A stretch of 64,000 nucleotides of DNA from Bradyrhizobium sp. 170 (GTDB lineage Bacteria > Pseudomonadota > Alphaproteobacteria > Rhizobiales > Xanthobacteraceae). Shown here one piece after another: positions 25,908 through 34,011 of this stretch (the first letter of the stretch is position 1; every line of letters starts with the position of its first letter). The position numbers and the translations under genes were made by a program. Location of the stretch: the NCBI RefSeq assembly GCF_023101085.1, contig NZ_CP064703.1:744001-808000 (forward strand). Reading direction: 5' to 3'. Under the pieces are notes generated by a model. It did not search any database. It saw nothing but the letters and a program-made list of their open reading frames with translations, and was not told where the DNA came from.

Positions 25908-27020
25908 TTACTTGTTCTCTTGCGCGCGCCGCCTGGCTTCGGCGTCGATGGTCTCGGCGAGATCGGGATGCCGCGCCATCAGCAGGCGAAAATCCACGAG
26001 ATCGAGCACCAGCAGCCGCGTCACCTTGGTGGTCGTGACATTGGCGCCGCGCACATTGTTGCCGAGCAGCGCCATCTCGCCGAAGAACGCGCCTTCGCCA
26101 AGCGCGATTTTCTTGCCGGGCAATTCAACCTCGGCCTCGCCGGCGGCGATGAAATACATGCAGTCGCCGTGCTGGCCCTTGCGGATGATCATGGTGCGCG
26201 CCGGCAGGTCCATGGTTCGCAGCATGTGCGTGACGTCGGCGATCGCGGCCGGGCCGAGGGTAGCAAAGAACGGCACCTTGCTGACGGTCTCCCACGTCTT
26301 CAGGAAATTGTCGCGACGGGTCTCGGCGGCAAAGCCGGTCGCCAGAATACCGGTCCAGAGCCCGAACACGCCGAGGCCGGAGATCATGACCAGCGCCGCG
26401 ACCAGGCGACCGAGCGGCGTGATCGGCACCACGTCGCCATAGCCAGTCGTGGTCAGCGTCACCACCGCCCACCACAGCGCCGCCGGCACGCTGCCGAAGG
26501 TCGCCGGCTGCACGTCGCGTTCCAGGAAATATTCCGCGACCGACGCCAGGAACACCACCATCAGGAAGATCACGAGCACGCTGAGCAGCGGTCCTGATTC
26601 CAGCACCAGCACGCGCCGCAGTTGCCGCAGCCCCGGGATGCCCGGAACGACCTTGAGCACCCAGAGGATGCTGAGCAGCCACGCCGTCCTGGGCTCGATG
26701 CCCGAGAGCAGCGCGACCGGTACGGCAAGGGCACCGATCGCGTCGACGACCCCGCTGCCGGAGAGCGCGTACAGCGATAGCCGCCCCTGCCGCGCCATGT
26801 GGCGCAGCCGCACCAGCCATTCGAACACGAAATAGACGAGGCACGTCCACAGCACCGCATCGACCCAGTGATGCGCCGCCTCGTAGGCGGGGGCCGCGGT
26901 GAGCACCACCATCGCAGCGACGCCGGCCGCCACCGCGGCATAGGCCGCTTTGGTCATGTTGCGGCCGGCCGTCTTGGCGGTGAACTGAGCCAGTGCCGAG
27001 AGAACGAGCCGCTTGGACAT
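25908..27020 (-). CDS. Cyclic-nucleotide-gated potassium channel
   Basis: A 370-residue channel with six predicted membrane helices, the K+ selectivity filter TTTGYGD (about residue 192) and a C-terminal cyclic-nucleotide-binding domain (about 245-360). The domain contains GEGAFFGEMALLGNNVRGANV, whose Glu and Arg (near 323) contact cNMP phosphate and ribose. Overall it matches MloK1 from Mesorhizobium, which is gated directly by cAMP without a C-linker. The start at 27020 gives the family length; a TTG at 27068 would add 16 residues. No adjacent cyclase. Confidence 0.93.
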   Translation of the reverse strand: MSKRLVLSALAQFTAKTAGRNMTKAAYAAVAAGVAAMVVLTAAPAYEAAHHWVDAVLWTCLVYFVFEWLVRLRHMARQGRLSLYALSGSGVVDAIGALAVPVALLSGIEPRTAWLLSILWVLKVVPGIPGLRQLRRVLVLESGPLLSVLVIFLMVVFLASVAEYFLERDVQPATFGSVPAALWWAVVTLTTTGYGDVVPITPLGRLVAALVMISGLGVFGLWTGILATGFAAETRRDNFLKTWETVSKVPFFATLGPAAIADVTHMLRTMDLPARTMIIRKGQHGDCMYFIAAGEAEVELPGKKIALGEGAFFGEMALLGNNVRGANVTTTKVTRLLVLDLVDFRLLMARHPDLAETIDAEARRRAQENK

Positions 27021-27334
27021 CGGATGAAGGGAGGCCTGATGGTGCAATAAAAGCTGGATAACGGTCAAGCCGCAGCGTGACCAATGCCCGCAAAGTGCCT
27101 GCCTGCGGGGAGGCCGTCAACGACGGCCTTCACACGGCGCTACGCGTCCCCGGGCTGCCGGTCCAGGCCACGGCCGGGAGCCCGGTTGAAGCCGAAATTT
27201 ACCCGGGAATGGTGAGAATCCCGACAAATCGTCGTTCTTTCCTCGTATATCAAAATGGTCCCGCGGACATTACGATAGCGGGCACTGCAACAGAATCATG
27301 AAAACGCACACGTTTAGATATTGGTTGGTTTCCG
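27021..27334. other. 314 bp divergent intergenic region
   Basis: No gene is convincing (a 74-codon frame at 27077-27301 has no ribosome site or family). It should hold the divergent promoters of the channel gene and the Popeye-like gene. An AT-rich stretch around 27230-27330 is the best promoter candidate. Confidence 0.4.
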
Positions 27335-28000
27335 ATGGATACGTCTCATCTGGCACAACACGCAGGAACCGCGGGCGCGCTGTTCGCGACAATTTTCGTG
27401 GTCGCCACCACCACGATGAAGACCATGATCCCGTTGCGGGTCTTCGGCATTCTCGCCAACGTCATCCTGATCCTGACCGCGATCCCGGCCCGCAACTATC
27501 TGGTCATGGTGGTGCAGGTGGTCATGCTGTTCGTCAACTCCTATCGCCTGCACCAGATGCTGCAACTGGTGCGCGACGTGAAGAAGTCCGTCAACAGCGA
27601 CCTCTCGATGGAATGGCTGAAGCCGTTCATGACCGAGCGTCAATGCGCGGCCGGCGAGATCATGTTCTACAAGGACGAAAAAGCCGAGGACATGCTCTAT
27701 ATCGTCAGCGGCAAGTTCAAGCTGGTCGAGTCGGGCATCGTGCTGCCGGTCGGCGCGATCGTTGGCGAGCTCGGCATGCTGTCGCCGTCGAACATGCGCA
27801 CCCAGACGCTGGAATGCGTGGAAGCCGGTCTCGTCCTGAGCGTCAGCTACAGCAAGGTCGAGGAGCTCTATGTGCAGAACCCGGCTTTCGGCTTCTATTT
27901 CCTTCGCCTGTCCAGCGCGCGGCTGTTTCAGAATCTCGAGACGCTGCAGCAGCAGTTGAACCAGCAAACGGCGTCCGCCGCGGCGCCGAAGCCCGCATAG
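27335..28000 (+). CDS. Popeye-like membrane protein with cyclic-nucleotide-binding domain
   Basis: A 221-residue protein: three hydrophobic helices in the first 85 residues (GALFATIFVVATTTM, LRVFGILANVILILTAI, NYLVMVVQVVMLFVN), then a cNMP-binding fold (about 92-205) with GEIMFYKDEKAEDMLYIVSG and VGELGMLSPSNMRTQTLE. The three-helix plus cNBD layout resembles animal Popeye/POPDC proteins. The phosphate-binding cassette keeps GEL and an Arg. It probably senses cAMP or cGMP at the membrane. It sits opposite a cAMP-type channel and 19 bp before a DUF6537 gene. Confidence 0.85.
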   Translation: MDTSHLAQHAGTAGALFATIFVVATTTMKTMIPLRVFGILANVILILTAIPARNYLVMVVQVVMLFVNSYRLHQMLQLVRDVKKSVNSDLSMEWLKPFMTERQCAAGEIMFYKDEKAEDMLYIVSGKFKLVESGIVLPVGAIVGELGMLSPSNMRTQTLECVEAGLVLSVSYSKVEELYVQNPAFGFYFLRLSSARLFQNLETLQQQLNQQTASAAAPKPA

Positions 28001-28019
28001 AGGCCAGGAGCCCAAGGGA

Positions 28020-28895
28020 GTGTCAGACCGCGGTATCCTGTCGTCGTTGCGTTATCTGTTCGCGGATTTCATCGGCGAGGATGACGACACGCCGCCGTTC
28101 CTGCCCGAAGGGCTGCCGGCGCCGGTGATGGCGGTGGCGAGCGACGCCATCCATTTCCTGATCGACTATCAAGGAACAAGCTATGCCGAACTTTACGTCC
28201 ACCGGCTGCGGCGGTTCGTCGGCAAGCAAGGTGTCGACGATGCGATGCTGACCGACATTGCGCGGCTGATGGCGGTGCGCATGGCCTATGAAGATCCGAT
28301 CCGGATCGCGCAACTGAAGCTTGCCGAACTGAATCAAACGTCCGGCAATCCTGCCAGGCCTGCCGTCGATGTCAGGAAGTTCAGGCTCGAGGAACTGATC
28401 GGCGCGCTTCCCGCTGTTATCTCCGAGTATGTGCTCGATGCACTCGATTGGGCAGGCTGGTCGAACAAGCGGGTCGCCATCCGCTTCAGCACGGCAAGCC
28501 GGTTTGGCATCCGGCGCCTCAAGATCGAGGCGGGACTGCGGCGATGGCGGCTGTTTTCGATGCGTTATGCCAAGGAGCGGGTTTTGGTCGAACGCTGGCT
28601 GCACATGATCGACCGCAGCCTGACCAAGCAGCCCCAGGCTGCGCCCGCGATCGTGCACACCGCGACCATGATCGAGGGATATGGCGACGTCTATCGTCAG
28701 GGCCTGGCGGACTGGAATGCGATCATCGACGGCCTGGTCAAGCCGACCTTCGATGGCGTGCTGGCGCTGCCTGATCTGGGGAGCGCGGTGACCGAGGCGC
28801 GCGCTGCCGCGATGCCGGACCCGCGGCAGGCGGCACTGAAGCGCAAGATCGCCGAAATCCGGGCGCGGGCTTCGGTCGGGTCGAACGCGGCCTGA
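28020..28895 (+). CDS. Stand-alone DUF6537-like protein
   Basis: A 291-residue soluble protein. HFLIDYQGTSYAELYVHRLRRFVG and ARLMAVRMAYEDPIRIAQLKLAE resemble the DUF6537 tail of indolepyruvate oxidoreductase subunit beta proteins (the DYQ..YA..Y and YED.IR.A.LK motifs). The catalytic pyruvate/ketoisovalerate oxidoreductase gamma part is absent, and no ferredoxin or TPP domains are encoded nearby. Function of the isolated domain is unknown. The start is GTG at 28020. Probably co-transcribed with the Popeye-like gene. Confidence 0.7.
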   Translation: MSDRGILSSLRYLFADFIGEDDDTPPFLPEGLPAPVMAVASDAIHFLIDYQGTSYAELYVHRLRRFVGKQGVDDAMLTDIARLMAVRMAYEDPIRIAQLKLAELNQTSGNPARPAVDVRKFRLEELIGALPAVISEYVLDALDWAGWSNKRVAIRFSTASRFGIRRLKIEAGLRRWRLFSMRYAKERVLVERWLHMIDRSLTKQPQAAPAIVHTATMIEGYGDVYRQGLADWNAIIDGLVKPTFDGVLALPDLGSAVTEARAAAMPDPRQAALKRKIAEIRARASVGSNAA

Positions 28896-28897
28896 TT

Positions 28898-30298
28898 TTA
28901 CGCGCTCTGCGCGGTCTTCACGGCCACCACTTTGTCATCCTGTGACGGCGGGTGCCGCTTGATATGTTCGCGGCGCAGACCGATCTCGTCGCGCACGAAC
29001 TCATAGCCGAGCTTGAAGGTGTCCAGTCCGTCGCTGGAAATGGTGCCGTCGCGCAACCCTATCACCACGCCGCGCAGGATCGTTTCCAGTTCGTCCTGGA
29101 GTTCGTCGAGAGCGTCCAGCGATTTGGCATATTCCATGCGCTCGCCGATATCGAGAATGGCGGTTGCGAGCTGGCTGGCCTTCTCCGGCGCAATCCGGGT
29201 GACCTTGGTGTAGATGGCGGCAAAGATCGTGCCGATGATGCTGAGCGCCGCCAGGGCGACATACATCAAATCGCTGTAGCGCTCGACAAAGGACTTGATT
29301 TCGTCGTTGATGTATTCGGCGGCGCCCGGATGCGCCACGATGAAGGCGTCCTTGTCGGTCGCGGCCGGCTCGATCTTGGAGGCGAAGCCGTCGGTCAGCG
29401 AGAGCTCGGCCTTGTTCTCGTAGATGATCCGCGCCAGGTCGCTCACGGTCGTGGTCGAGAGCTTGGATTGGGCGACCAGCAGCCATTCGAGCCCGATCGT
29501 GTCGACGTCTTCCGCAGGGACAGCGGGCGAGGCGGACAGCATTCCGGTCGCCACCGTTTCCTCTGATATCGCCGGGTATTTCCTGGCGATCGCTTTCGCC
29601 GAATCGATCGCATTCAGGGTGAAGCCGCCGCGCCTGGTATATTGCTCGTAGCTCTTGTCCTTCACGATCTGCGAGGCGTGCGCGATCTTGACCACGGCGC
29701 CGAATCCTGCGGCGAACAGCTGGTCGAAGGTCGCGCCCGGCGGCGCCATCTGGACCCGCGCGCCCGCATCCGGGGCGTCCGAGAGCTCGAGGATATTGCG
29801 TACCAGTGCAGCTCCGCTCTCGCTGTCGGCCATGACCGCGATCTTCTTTTTCTTCAGCTCGGCGATGGTTTTGATTTTCTTGCCGGTCGGGCTGATCAGC
29901 AAAAGCAGGTCGTGTTCGAGGATCGCAACTGCGCGGGCGCGGGGCGGTATCCTGGCGTCGGTGCGCAATATCGCAAGGTTGGCTTCCTTGCGGTCGAACT
30001 GCGACAGCGCCTTTGCATTGTCGCCGTTGGGCACGATCTTGAGCCGCAGCCGCGAGGAATTATTCTTCAGCACCGTCGCCAGACGGGCGGCGAAGCGCGC
30101 CTCGGGGCCGTTGGCCTCGCCTACGGCAAATACCAGCGTCTCGGAATTGCGAACCCAGGTCCGGCCGCCCCATACCACGGCGGCGGTCAGGATCAGGGTC
30201 AGGATGGAAAACAGCAGGATCTGGGTCCGGTTGCTCTTGACGACCCGCGAGCGGCGACGCGGCATTTCCGGATGCGGCGTTGGGGCTTCAGCACTCAT
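28898..30298 (-). CDS. Membrane-anchored TAXI-like protein with cytoplasmic tail
   Basis: A 466-residue protein. A basic N terminus and a membrane helix (about 27-45, TQILLFSILTLILTAAVVWGG) precede a TAXI/periplasmic-binding fold (about 55-335; FAVGEANGPEARFAARLATVL, GAALVRNILELSDAPDAG). A second helix (about 341-363, LMYVALAALSIIGTIFAAIYT) leads to a roughly 100-residue charged helical tail. No TRAP permease gene is adjacent. The topology suggests ligand sensing or regulated docking rather than classic free periplasmic delivery (inference). It is convergent with the DUF6537 gene, two bases apart. Confidence 0.82.
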   Translation of the reverse strand: MSAEAPTPHPEMPRRRSRVVKSNRTQILLFSILTLILTAAVVWGGRTWVRNSETLVFAVGEANGPEARFAARLATVLKNNSSRLRLKIVPNGDNAKALSQFDRKEANLAILRTDARIPPRARAVAILEHDLLLLISPTGKKIKTIAELKKKKIAVMADSESGAALVRNILELSDAPDAGARVQMAPPGATFDQLFAAGFGAVVKIAHASQIVKDKSYEQYTRRGGFTLNAIDSAKAIARKYPAISEETVATGMLSASPAVPAEDVDTIGLEWLLVAQSKLSTTTVSDLARIIYENKAELSLTDGFASKIEPAATDKDAFIVAHPGAAEYINDEIKSFVERYSDLMYVALAALSIIGTIFAAIYTKVTRIAPEKASQLATAILDIGERMEYAKSLDALDELQDELETILRGVVIGLRDGTISSDGLDTFKLGYEFVRDEIGLRREHIKRHPPSQDDKVVAVKTAQSA

Positions 30299-30678
30299 GG
30301 CTCGTACCCGGAGGTCAGGGACGGGTCGCTGCCAAGCAGGCCGCAGGCCGTCCAAATGAATTCGTAAATGCCTAGAAAAGAACGATAATTTGCCCGCTGG
30401 CCAATGATAGCCCGCTCCTATGGGATTGCAAACCGCGCCCGCCGGTAACCTTACCCCGCAGGCCACGCTGCGCGCCGGTGCCGCAGTATCGCAGTTCCGC
30501 CACACCGTGCGATTTTCAGACTACCCACAGGTGCATTCCGGCGCGGGAGGTGTCATAAATAAAGGCAACGTTCGAATAGTCCGGGTTTGAAAAAAAACAT
30601 TGCGCTGACAGCCTAGGCCCCGGTTTTTCGCCACCCCGTCAGTCCCAGCAAAGGGCGTCAGCTTTGTTGTTTCCTTCG
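30299..30678. other. 380 bp intergenic region
   Basis: No gene, tandem repeat or intrinsic terminator recognised. An A-run at 30591-30598 has no hairpin before it. It presumably holds divergent promoters for the TAXI-like gene and the DUF3307 gene. Confidence 0.4.
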
Positions 30679-31071
30679 ATGTCGTCCGCGGTCCCGGTAG
30701 GTGCGCTGGTAGGATGGATGCTGCTTCTCACCGTGAAGCACGTCATTGCCGATTTCATGCTGCAAAATTCCTGGATGGCGATCGGCAAGGATCAAAAGAC
30801 CGGCTGGGCCTTGCCGCTATTGGCGCATTGCCTCGTCCACCTCGCGGTAGGGATGGCGCTGATCCTGATCGTCGCGCCACGATTCTGGTTCGTCGCCTTC
30901 ATCGACTTCGCGATTCACATCACCATCGACCGGATCAAGGGGATCTTCGCTTCCCGGTTCGGCGTGACGATGGAGAACGAGCATCCGTGGTTCTGGACGC
31001 TGATCGGCGTCGACCAGGCGCTGCACCATCTCACCGGTTTCGGCCTGTCGATCTTCATGGCGGCGAACTGA
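30679..31071 (+). CDS. DUF3307-like membrane protein
   Basis: A 130-residue protein with three to four hydrophobic helices. LLTVKHVIADFMLQNSWMAIGK near the N terminus and FIDFAIHITIDRIKG plus GVDQALHHLTGFGLSIF match the DUF3307 pattern of conserved histidines and aspartates at the membrane surface. These residues could bind metal; function is unknown. ATG at 30679 is preferred over the TTG at 30664. Single gene. Confidence 0.82.
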   Translation: MSSAVPVGALVGWMLLLTVKHVIADFMLQNSWMAIGKDQKTGWALPLLAHCLVHLAVGMALILIVAPRFWFVAFIDFAIHITIDRIKGIFASRFGVTMENEHPWFWTLIGVDQALHHLTGFGLSIFMAAN

Positions 31072-31266
31072 TCCAGCGCGGCGGTATCGTCCTCCCTGTT
31101 TCAATCTTGCACCGGCATCGGAAGGCGTGTAGCCGCTTCGCGCCGCGAATCATGTCCCGATTCCAATTCAGCCGTAACTGGCAAGTCCCCCGGAACACTA
31201 CTGGTGTGCGTGGTTAACCTTTCATTAGAGTATTGCACTGCATCTTCCGCAAAGGGAGAACCCGCA

Positions 31267-31671
31267 ATGTTTTCAAGCCGCGACGCATTCGAGAACGATT
31301 TCTGTCCGGTCCGGGACGAGCTGCTTGGCGAGATGTATCGCGCCAATGCCAACGGCCTGCCGCTGCTGGTGGACAGCGTTTCGTCCGACGTCCGCGCCAT
31401 GCTGGCGCTGTTCTGCTACCGCCGCAGCCACCTCCACGCGCTGGCCGTTGCGATTGCAGCAAGCTGTACCGAACGCGAGCTGATCCATTTTGGCGGCCGG
31501 GTTGGTTCCACGCTCTATGCGCTGTCGCGCGAACCCGCCGCGCGTTCCGTCGCGTCGTCATCCCACGGCGGCCGCAAGCCGATCACCCTTTCGACCAAGC
31601 CGCTCTCGACCTTCAAGCCGATCGAGGACGAGATCGACGACGAAGATTTGGCGCAAGCGGTGACGGCGTAA
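31267..31671 (+). CDS. Hypothetical protein, 134 residues
   Basis: The start is ATG at 31267 behind AAGGGAGAA. The protein begins MFSSRDAFENDFCPVRDELL, has a central helical part (AMLALFCYRRSHLHALAVAIAASC) and an acidic tail (PIEDEIDDEDLAQAVTA). No signal peptide or enzyme motif. Proteins with this shape occur in Bradyrhizobium, but no function is recognised. Confidence 0.68.
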   Translation: MFSSRDAFENDFCPVRDELLGEMYRANANGLPLLVDSVSSDVRAMLALFCYRRSHLHALAVAIAASCTERELIHFGGRVGSTLYALSREPAARSVASSSHGGRKPITLSTKPLSTFKPIEDEIDDEDLAQAVTA

Positions 31672-31681
31672 CGCCGCCATC

Positions 31682-31770
31682 GTAGCCCGGGTGAAGCGGA
31701 AGCGTAACGCGGGGCTCTCTCACAACCGGCCCAAGTCGTCCCGGATTGCGCTTCGCTCCATCCGGGCTAC
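31682..31770. repeat. Palindromic intergenic repeat, family A copy 2
   Basis: Begins gtagcccgggtgaagcgg and ends cgctccatccgggctac, complementary arms shared with the copy at 14250-14330. It lies between convergent genes. Confidence 0.88.
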
Positions 31771-31773
31771 GGC

Positions 31774-32088
31774 TCACACCAATACCGGCAAGCCGTGCCG
31801 CTTTCGCGCCATCGCGCATTCGACATCGCCGGGCATGCAGGTGCGGCACACTTCGGGCCGCACCGCATAGATCAGGCACGCCGTCGCCTCGCCGACCTTG
31901 CCTGACAGCGCCGAACAGCGGTCGCCGTCGCAGCGCATTCCCGACAATCTTTCGTTGACCAGCCCTTCCGGGATCAGGTCGAGCGCCGCATCGTCCTCGG
32001 TGGTGAAACGCGGCCAGTTCTGCGAGTAGCTGCAGCAGGCGCCGCAGGCTTGGCAGGGGTTTTCGTGGTCGGCGGCGATTCCTTGCAT
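31774..32088 (-). CDS. YkgJ-type cysteine cluster protein
   Basis: A 104-residue protein. NPCQACGACCSYSQNWPRF carries the C-x2-C-x2-CC signature of the YkgJ/CxxCxxCC zinc- or iron-chelating family, and CDGDRCSAL, ACLIYAVRPEVCRTC and VECAMARK supply the remaining cysteines. It probably binds a metal or Fe-S centre; the role is unknown. MQGIAADHEN at 32088 was taken as the start, though an upstream in-frame ATG at 32127 exists. It follows the WYL regulator on the same strand, 58 bp downstream, so the two may be co-transcribed. Confidence 0.85.
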   Translation of the reverse strand: MQGIAADHENPCQACGACCSYSQNWPRFTTEDDAALDLIPEGLVNERLSGMRCDGDRCSALSGKVGEATACLIYAVRPEVCRTCMPGDVECAMARKRHGLPVLV

Positions 32089-32145
32089 GCCTGCGTTTAG
32101 CCCGGAACGACGGCCGCGGCCAGCCACCCGCGTCAGGTATCCTTT

Positions 32146-32844
32146 TCAGGTATCTTTGGGCGCTTCCCAGACCAGGCTGCGCCGCCATTTCGCCCGCAGG
32201 ATGTCGCGCCGCTCCGGATATTTTTCGTCGTGGTAGACAGCGTCGACGACGCGGTCGGTGCGGAAACTGCGAAAATCCTTGCGCAGTTCACACCACGCCG
32301 CGAGTATCCGCACCGCCTCGTGATAGCCGACTGCGATCGGCCAGATCGTACGCTGGCTGCCGCGCCCGTGCTCGTCGCGATAGTTCAGCGTGATCTTTTT
32401 GCCCTCGTGGATTTGTGTCCGTGTCCGCACCATGTCGATGCGGTCGGGCTCCCGGTTCCATGCCGATCGGGCGCGGCTGGCGGGCTCCAGCACGAATGGC
32501 CGCAGGCGCTCGGGCACGGTTTCGGCGACCTTGGCCATCAGGTCCTGGGCTGCGCGCGCCAGCGTGGGATCGGCATGGCCGACCACCCATTGTGCGCCGA
32601 GCACGCAGGCCTCGATCTCATCAGGCGTGAGCATCAACGGCGGCAGGTCGAATCCCTTTTCCAGGATGTAGCCCACGCCGGCCTCGCCGCGAATCGGCAC
32701 CCTCTGTTCGATCAGGGTCGTTATATCGCGGTAGATGGTCCGCTTCGAAGTCTCCAGTTCGGCCGCAATCGCGTCCGCCGTCATGGGCTTCCGGGTGCGC
32801 CGAAGCACCTGAATGATCTGGAACAGCCGGTCGGCGCGTCGCAT
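32146..32844 (-). CDS. WYL-domain (YafY-type) transcriptional regulator
   Basis: A 232-residue regulator: winged HTH MTADAIAAELETSKRTIYRDITTLIEQ (about 21-47), wing RGEAGVGYILEKGFDLPPLML, and WYL-like domain with KKITLNYRDEHGRGSQRTIWPIAVGYHEAVRILAAWCELRKDFRSFRTDRV. It is divergent from a small ORF and a GST-fold gene. Two 22-bp palindromes with a common TGCTGACA...GGCAGCA core (32896-32917, 33208-33229) are likely its binding sites. The layout mirrors the module at 22.7-24.9 kb. Confidence 0.92.
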   Translation of the reverse strand: MRRADRLFQIIQVLRRTRKPMTADAIAAELETSKRTIYRDITTLIEQRVPIRGEAGVGYILEKGFDLPPLMLTPDEIEACVLGAQWVVGHADPTLARAAQDLMAKVAETVPERLRPFVLEPASRARSAWNREPDRIDMVRTRTQIHEGKKITLNYRDEHGRGSQRTIWPIAVGYHEAVRILAAWCELRKDFRSFRTDRVVDAVYHDEKYPERRDILRAKWRRSLVWEAPKDT

Positions 32845-32895
32845 GGCTCGTTCTCTTTTCTAAAAGGCACTCTTTTCGAAGAGGCATCTGCCCGA

Positions 32896-32917
32896 TGCTG
32901 ACAGCATGTTGGCAGCA
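32896..32917. promoter_or_regulatory. Operator-like palindrome 1 of the second WYL-GST module
   Basis: TGCTGACAGCA followed by TGTTGGCAGCA: an imperfect 22-bp palindrome 52 bp from the regulator start and 47 bp before the ORF at 32965. The trailing GGGGG and the whole core recur at 33208-33229. Confidence 0.8.
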
Positions 32918-32964
32918 GGGGGTGGGTATATCGGGACAACACCTCAAGTGAAGGGAATTTGTCC

Positions 32965-33213
32965 ATGACGATTTTCAGCGAATACGGCTTCCGGGGAAGC
33001 CGCGGACCTCTCGAAAATGCCCAGGGATTTGCACTGGAACAGCTGGTTTCCATCCAGTGCGTCACCACCGATCTGCGCTGGGCGATGGTCGAACTGGCGT
33101 GGCGCTCATTCAGCGCAATGTGCGCCTTTGCGCAAGGGCAGCTTGTCTCGTGGGTGCGCAAGGCCCGCACGCCGCGGGCCGAGGAGGGCGGCGGCCGGCA
33201 TTGCTGCTGCTGA
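32965..33213 (+). CDS. Small hypothetical protein ending in a cysteine cluster
   Basis: An 82-residue protein, MTIFSEYGFRGSRGPLENAQ to EEGGGRHCCC, with ATG at 32965 after AAGGGA. The central WAMVELAWRSFSAMCAFAQGQLVSWV is amphipathic. The HCCC terminus could bind metal, though its codons run into the second operator palindrome. Its position between two identical-type operators suggests it belongs to the WYL regulon. No family recognised. Confidence 0.55.
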   Translation: MTIFSEYGFRGSRGPLENAQGFALEQLVSIQCVTTDLRWAMVELAWRSFSAMCAFAQGQLVSWVRKARTPRAEEGGGRHCCC

Positions 33214-33229
33214 CACCATGGTGGCAGCA
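33208..33229. promoter_or_regulatory. Operator-like palindrome 2 of the second WYL-GST module
   Basis: TGCTGACACCA followed by TGGTGGCAGCA: a near-perfect 22-bp palindrome overlapping the stop codon of the small ORF and 47 bp before the GST-fold gene at 33277. It shares its core and trailing GGGGG with site 1. Confidence 0.82.
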
Positions 33230-33276
33230 GGGGGACGCTAGCCTCGGGCACGTTTTAAGGAGATCGGGAGACCAGC

Positions 33277-34011
33277 ATGATTACCCTTTATGGCTTCGGC
33301 GCCGGTTTCGGCCTGCCGGAGATCAGCCCCTTTGTGACCAAAACCGAGGTCCAGCTGAAGATGGCCGGTCTTGCCTATCGCAAGGAGAAGGCCAAGCCGC
33401 CGGCCTCGCCGAAGGGGCAACTGCCCTATATCGTCGATGATGCCGAGACGATCGCCGATTCAACGTTCATTCGCGCGCATCTGGAAGCGAAATACGGCTT
33501 CGATTTCGATGCGCCGCTCAGCCTGCAGGCGCGTGCGCAGGCCTGGGCCTTCGAGCGGATGATCGAGCATCATGTCTATTGGGCGCTGGTCGGCGCGCGC
33601 TGGGTCGATGGCGACAATTTTGCAAAGGGCCCTGCGCATTTCTTCGACAGCGTGCCGCTGCATCTGCGGGAAAAACTCCGCGAGGACGCGCAGTTCCGCG
33701 TCGCCGAGAATTACCTGCTCAGCGGCCTCGGCCGCCACGCGCCGGAAGAGGACGTCGATCTTGCCGTGCGCTCGCTGTTTGCGTTGTCGGTGCAGCTTGG
33801 CGACAAGCCGTTCCTGATGGGCGAAACGCCATGCGGCATGGACGCCACCGCCTTCGGCGCGCTCGCCGGAATTTTGACGCCATTCTTCGAGTCAGCCCTG
33901 CGGCAGCGGACGGAGCAGTTCGCCAATCTCACCGCCTATGTCGACCGGATGATGCTGCTGTATTATCCGGAATTCGCCTGGTCGCCGCTGCAACAAGAGC
34001 AAGCCGCCTGA
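33277..34011 (+). CDS. GST-fold protein (metaxin/FAX-like group)
   Basis: A 244-residue protein. The N domain ITLYGFGAGFGLPEISPFVTKTEVQLKMAGLAY lacks a classic Ser/Cys catalytic position, and GQLPYIVDDAETIADSTFIRAHLEAKYG forms the cis-Pro strand. The helical C domain has FLMGETPCGMDATAFGALAGIL. This arrangement fits the metaxin/failed-axon-connections-like branch of the GST superfamily, whose enzymatic role is unclear. The start is behind AAGGAG, with a WYL-type operator 47 bp upstream. It abuts the convergent flavin-binding gene with no gap. Confidence 0.88.
   Translation: MITLYGFGAGFGLPEISPFVTKTEVQLKMAGLAYRKEKAKPPASPKGQLPYIVDDAETIADSTFIRAHLEAKYGFDFDAPLSLQARAQAWAFERMIEHHVYWALVGARWVDGDNFAKGPAHFFDSVPLHLREKLREDAQFRVAENYLLSGLGRHAPEEDVDLAVRSLFALSVQLGDKPFLMGETPCGMDATAFGALAGILTPFFESALRQRTEQFANLTAYVDRMMLLYYPEFAWSPLQQEQAA

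Noticed and set aside
27077..27301. 74-codon plus-strand open frame between channel and Popeye-like genes
   Set aside because: No ribosome site or recognisable family; it occupies the probable divergent promoter region.
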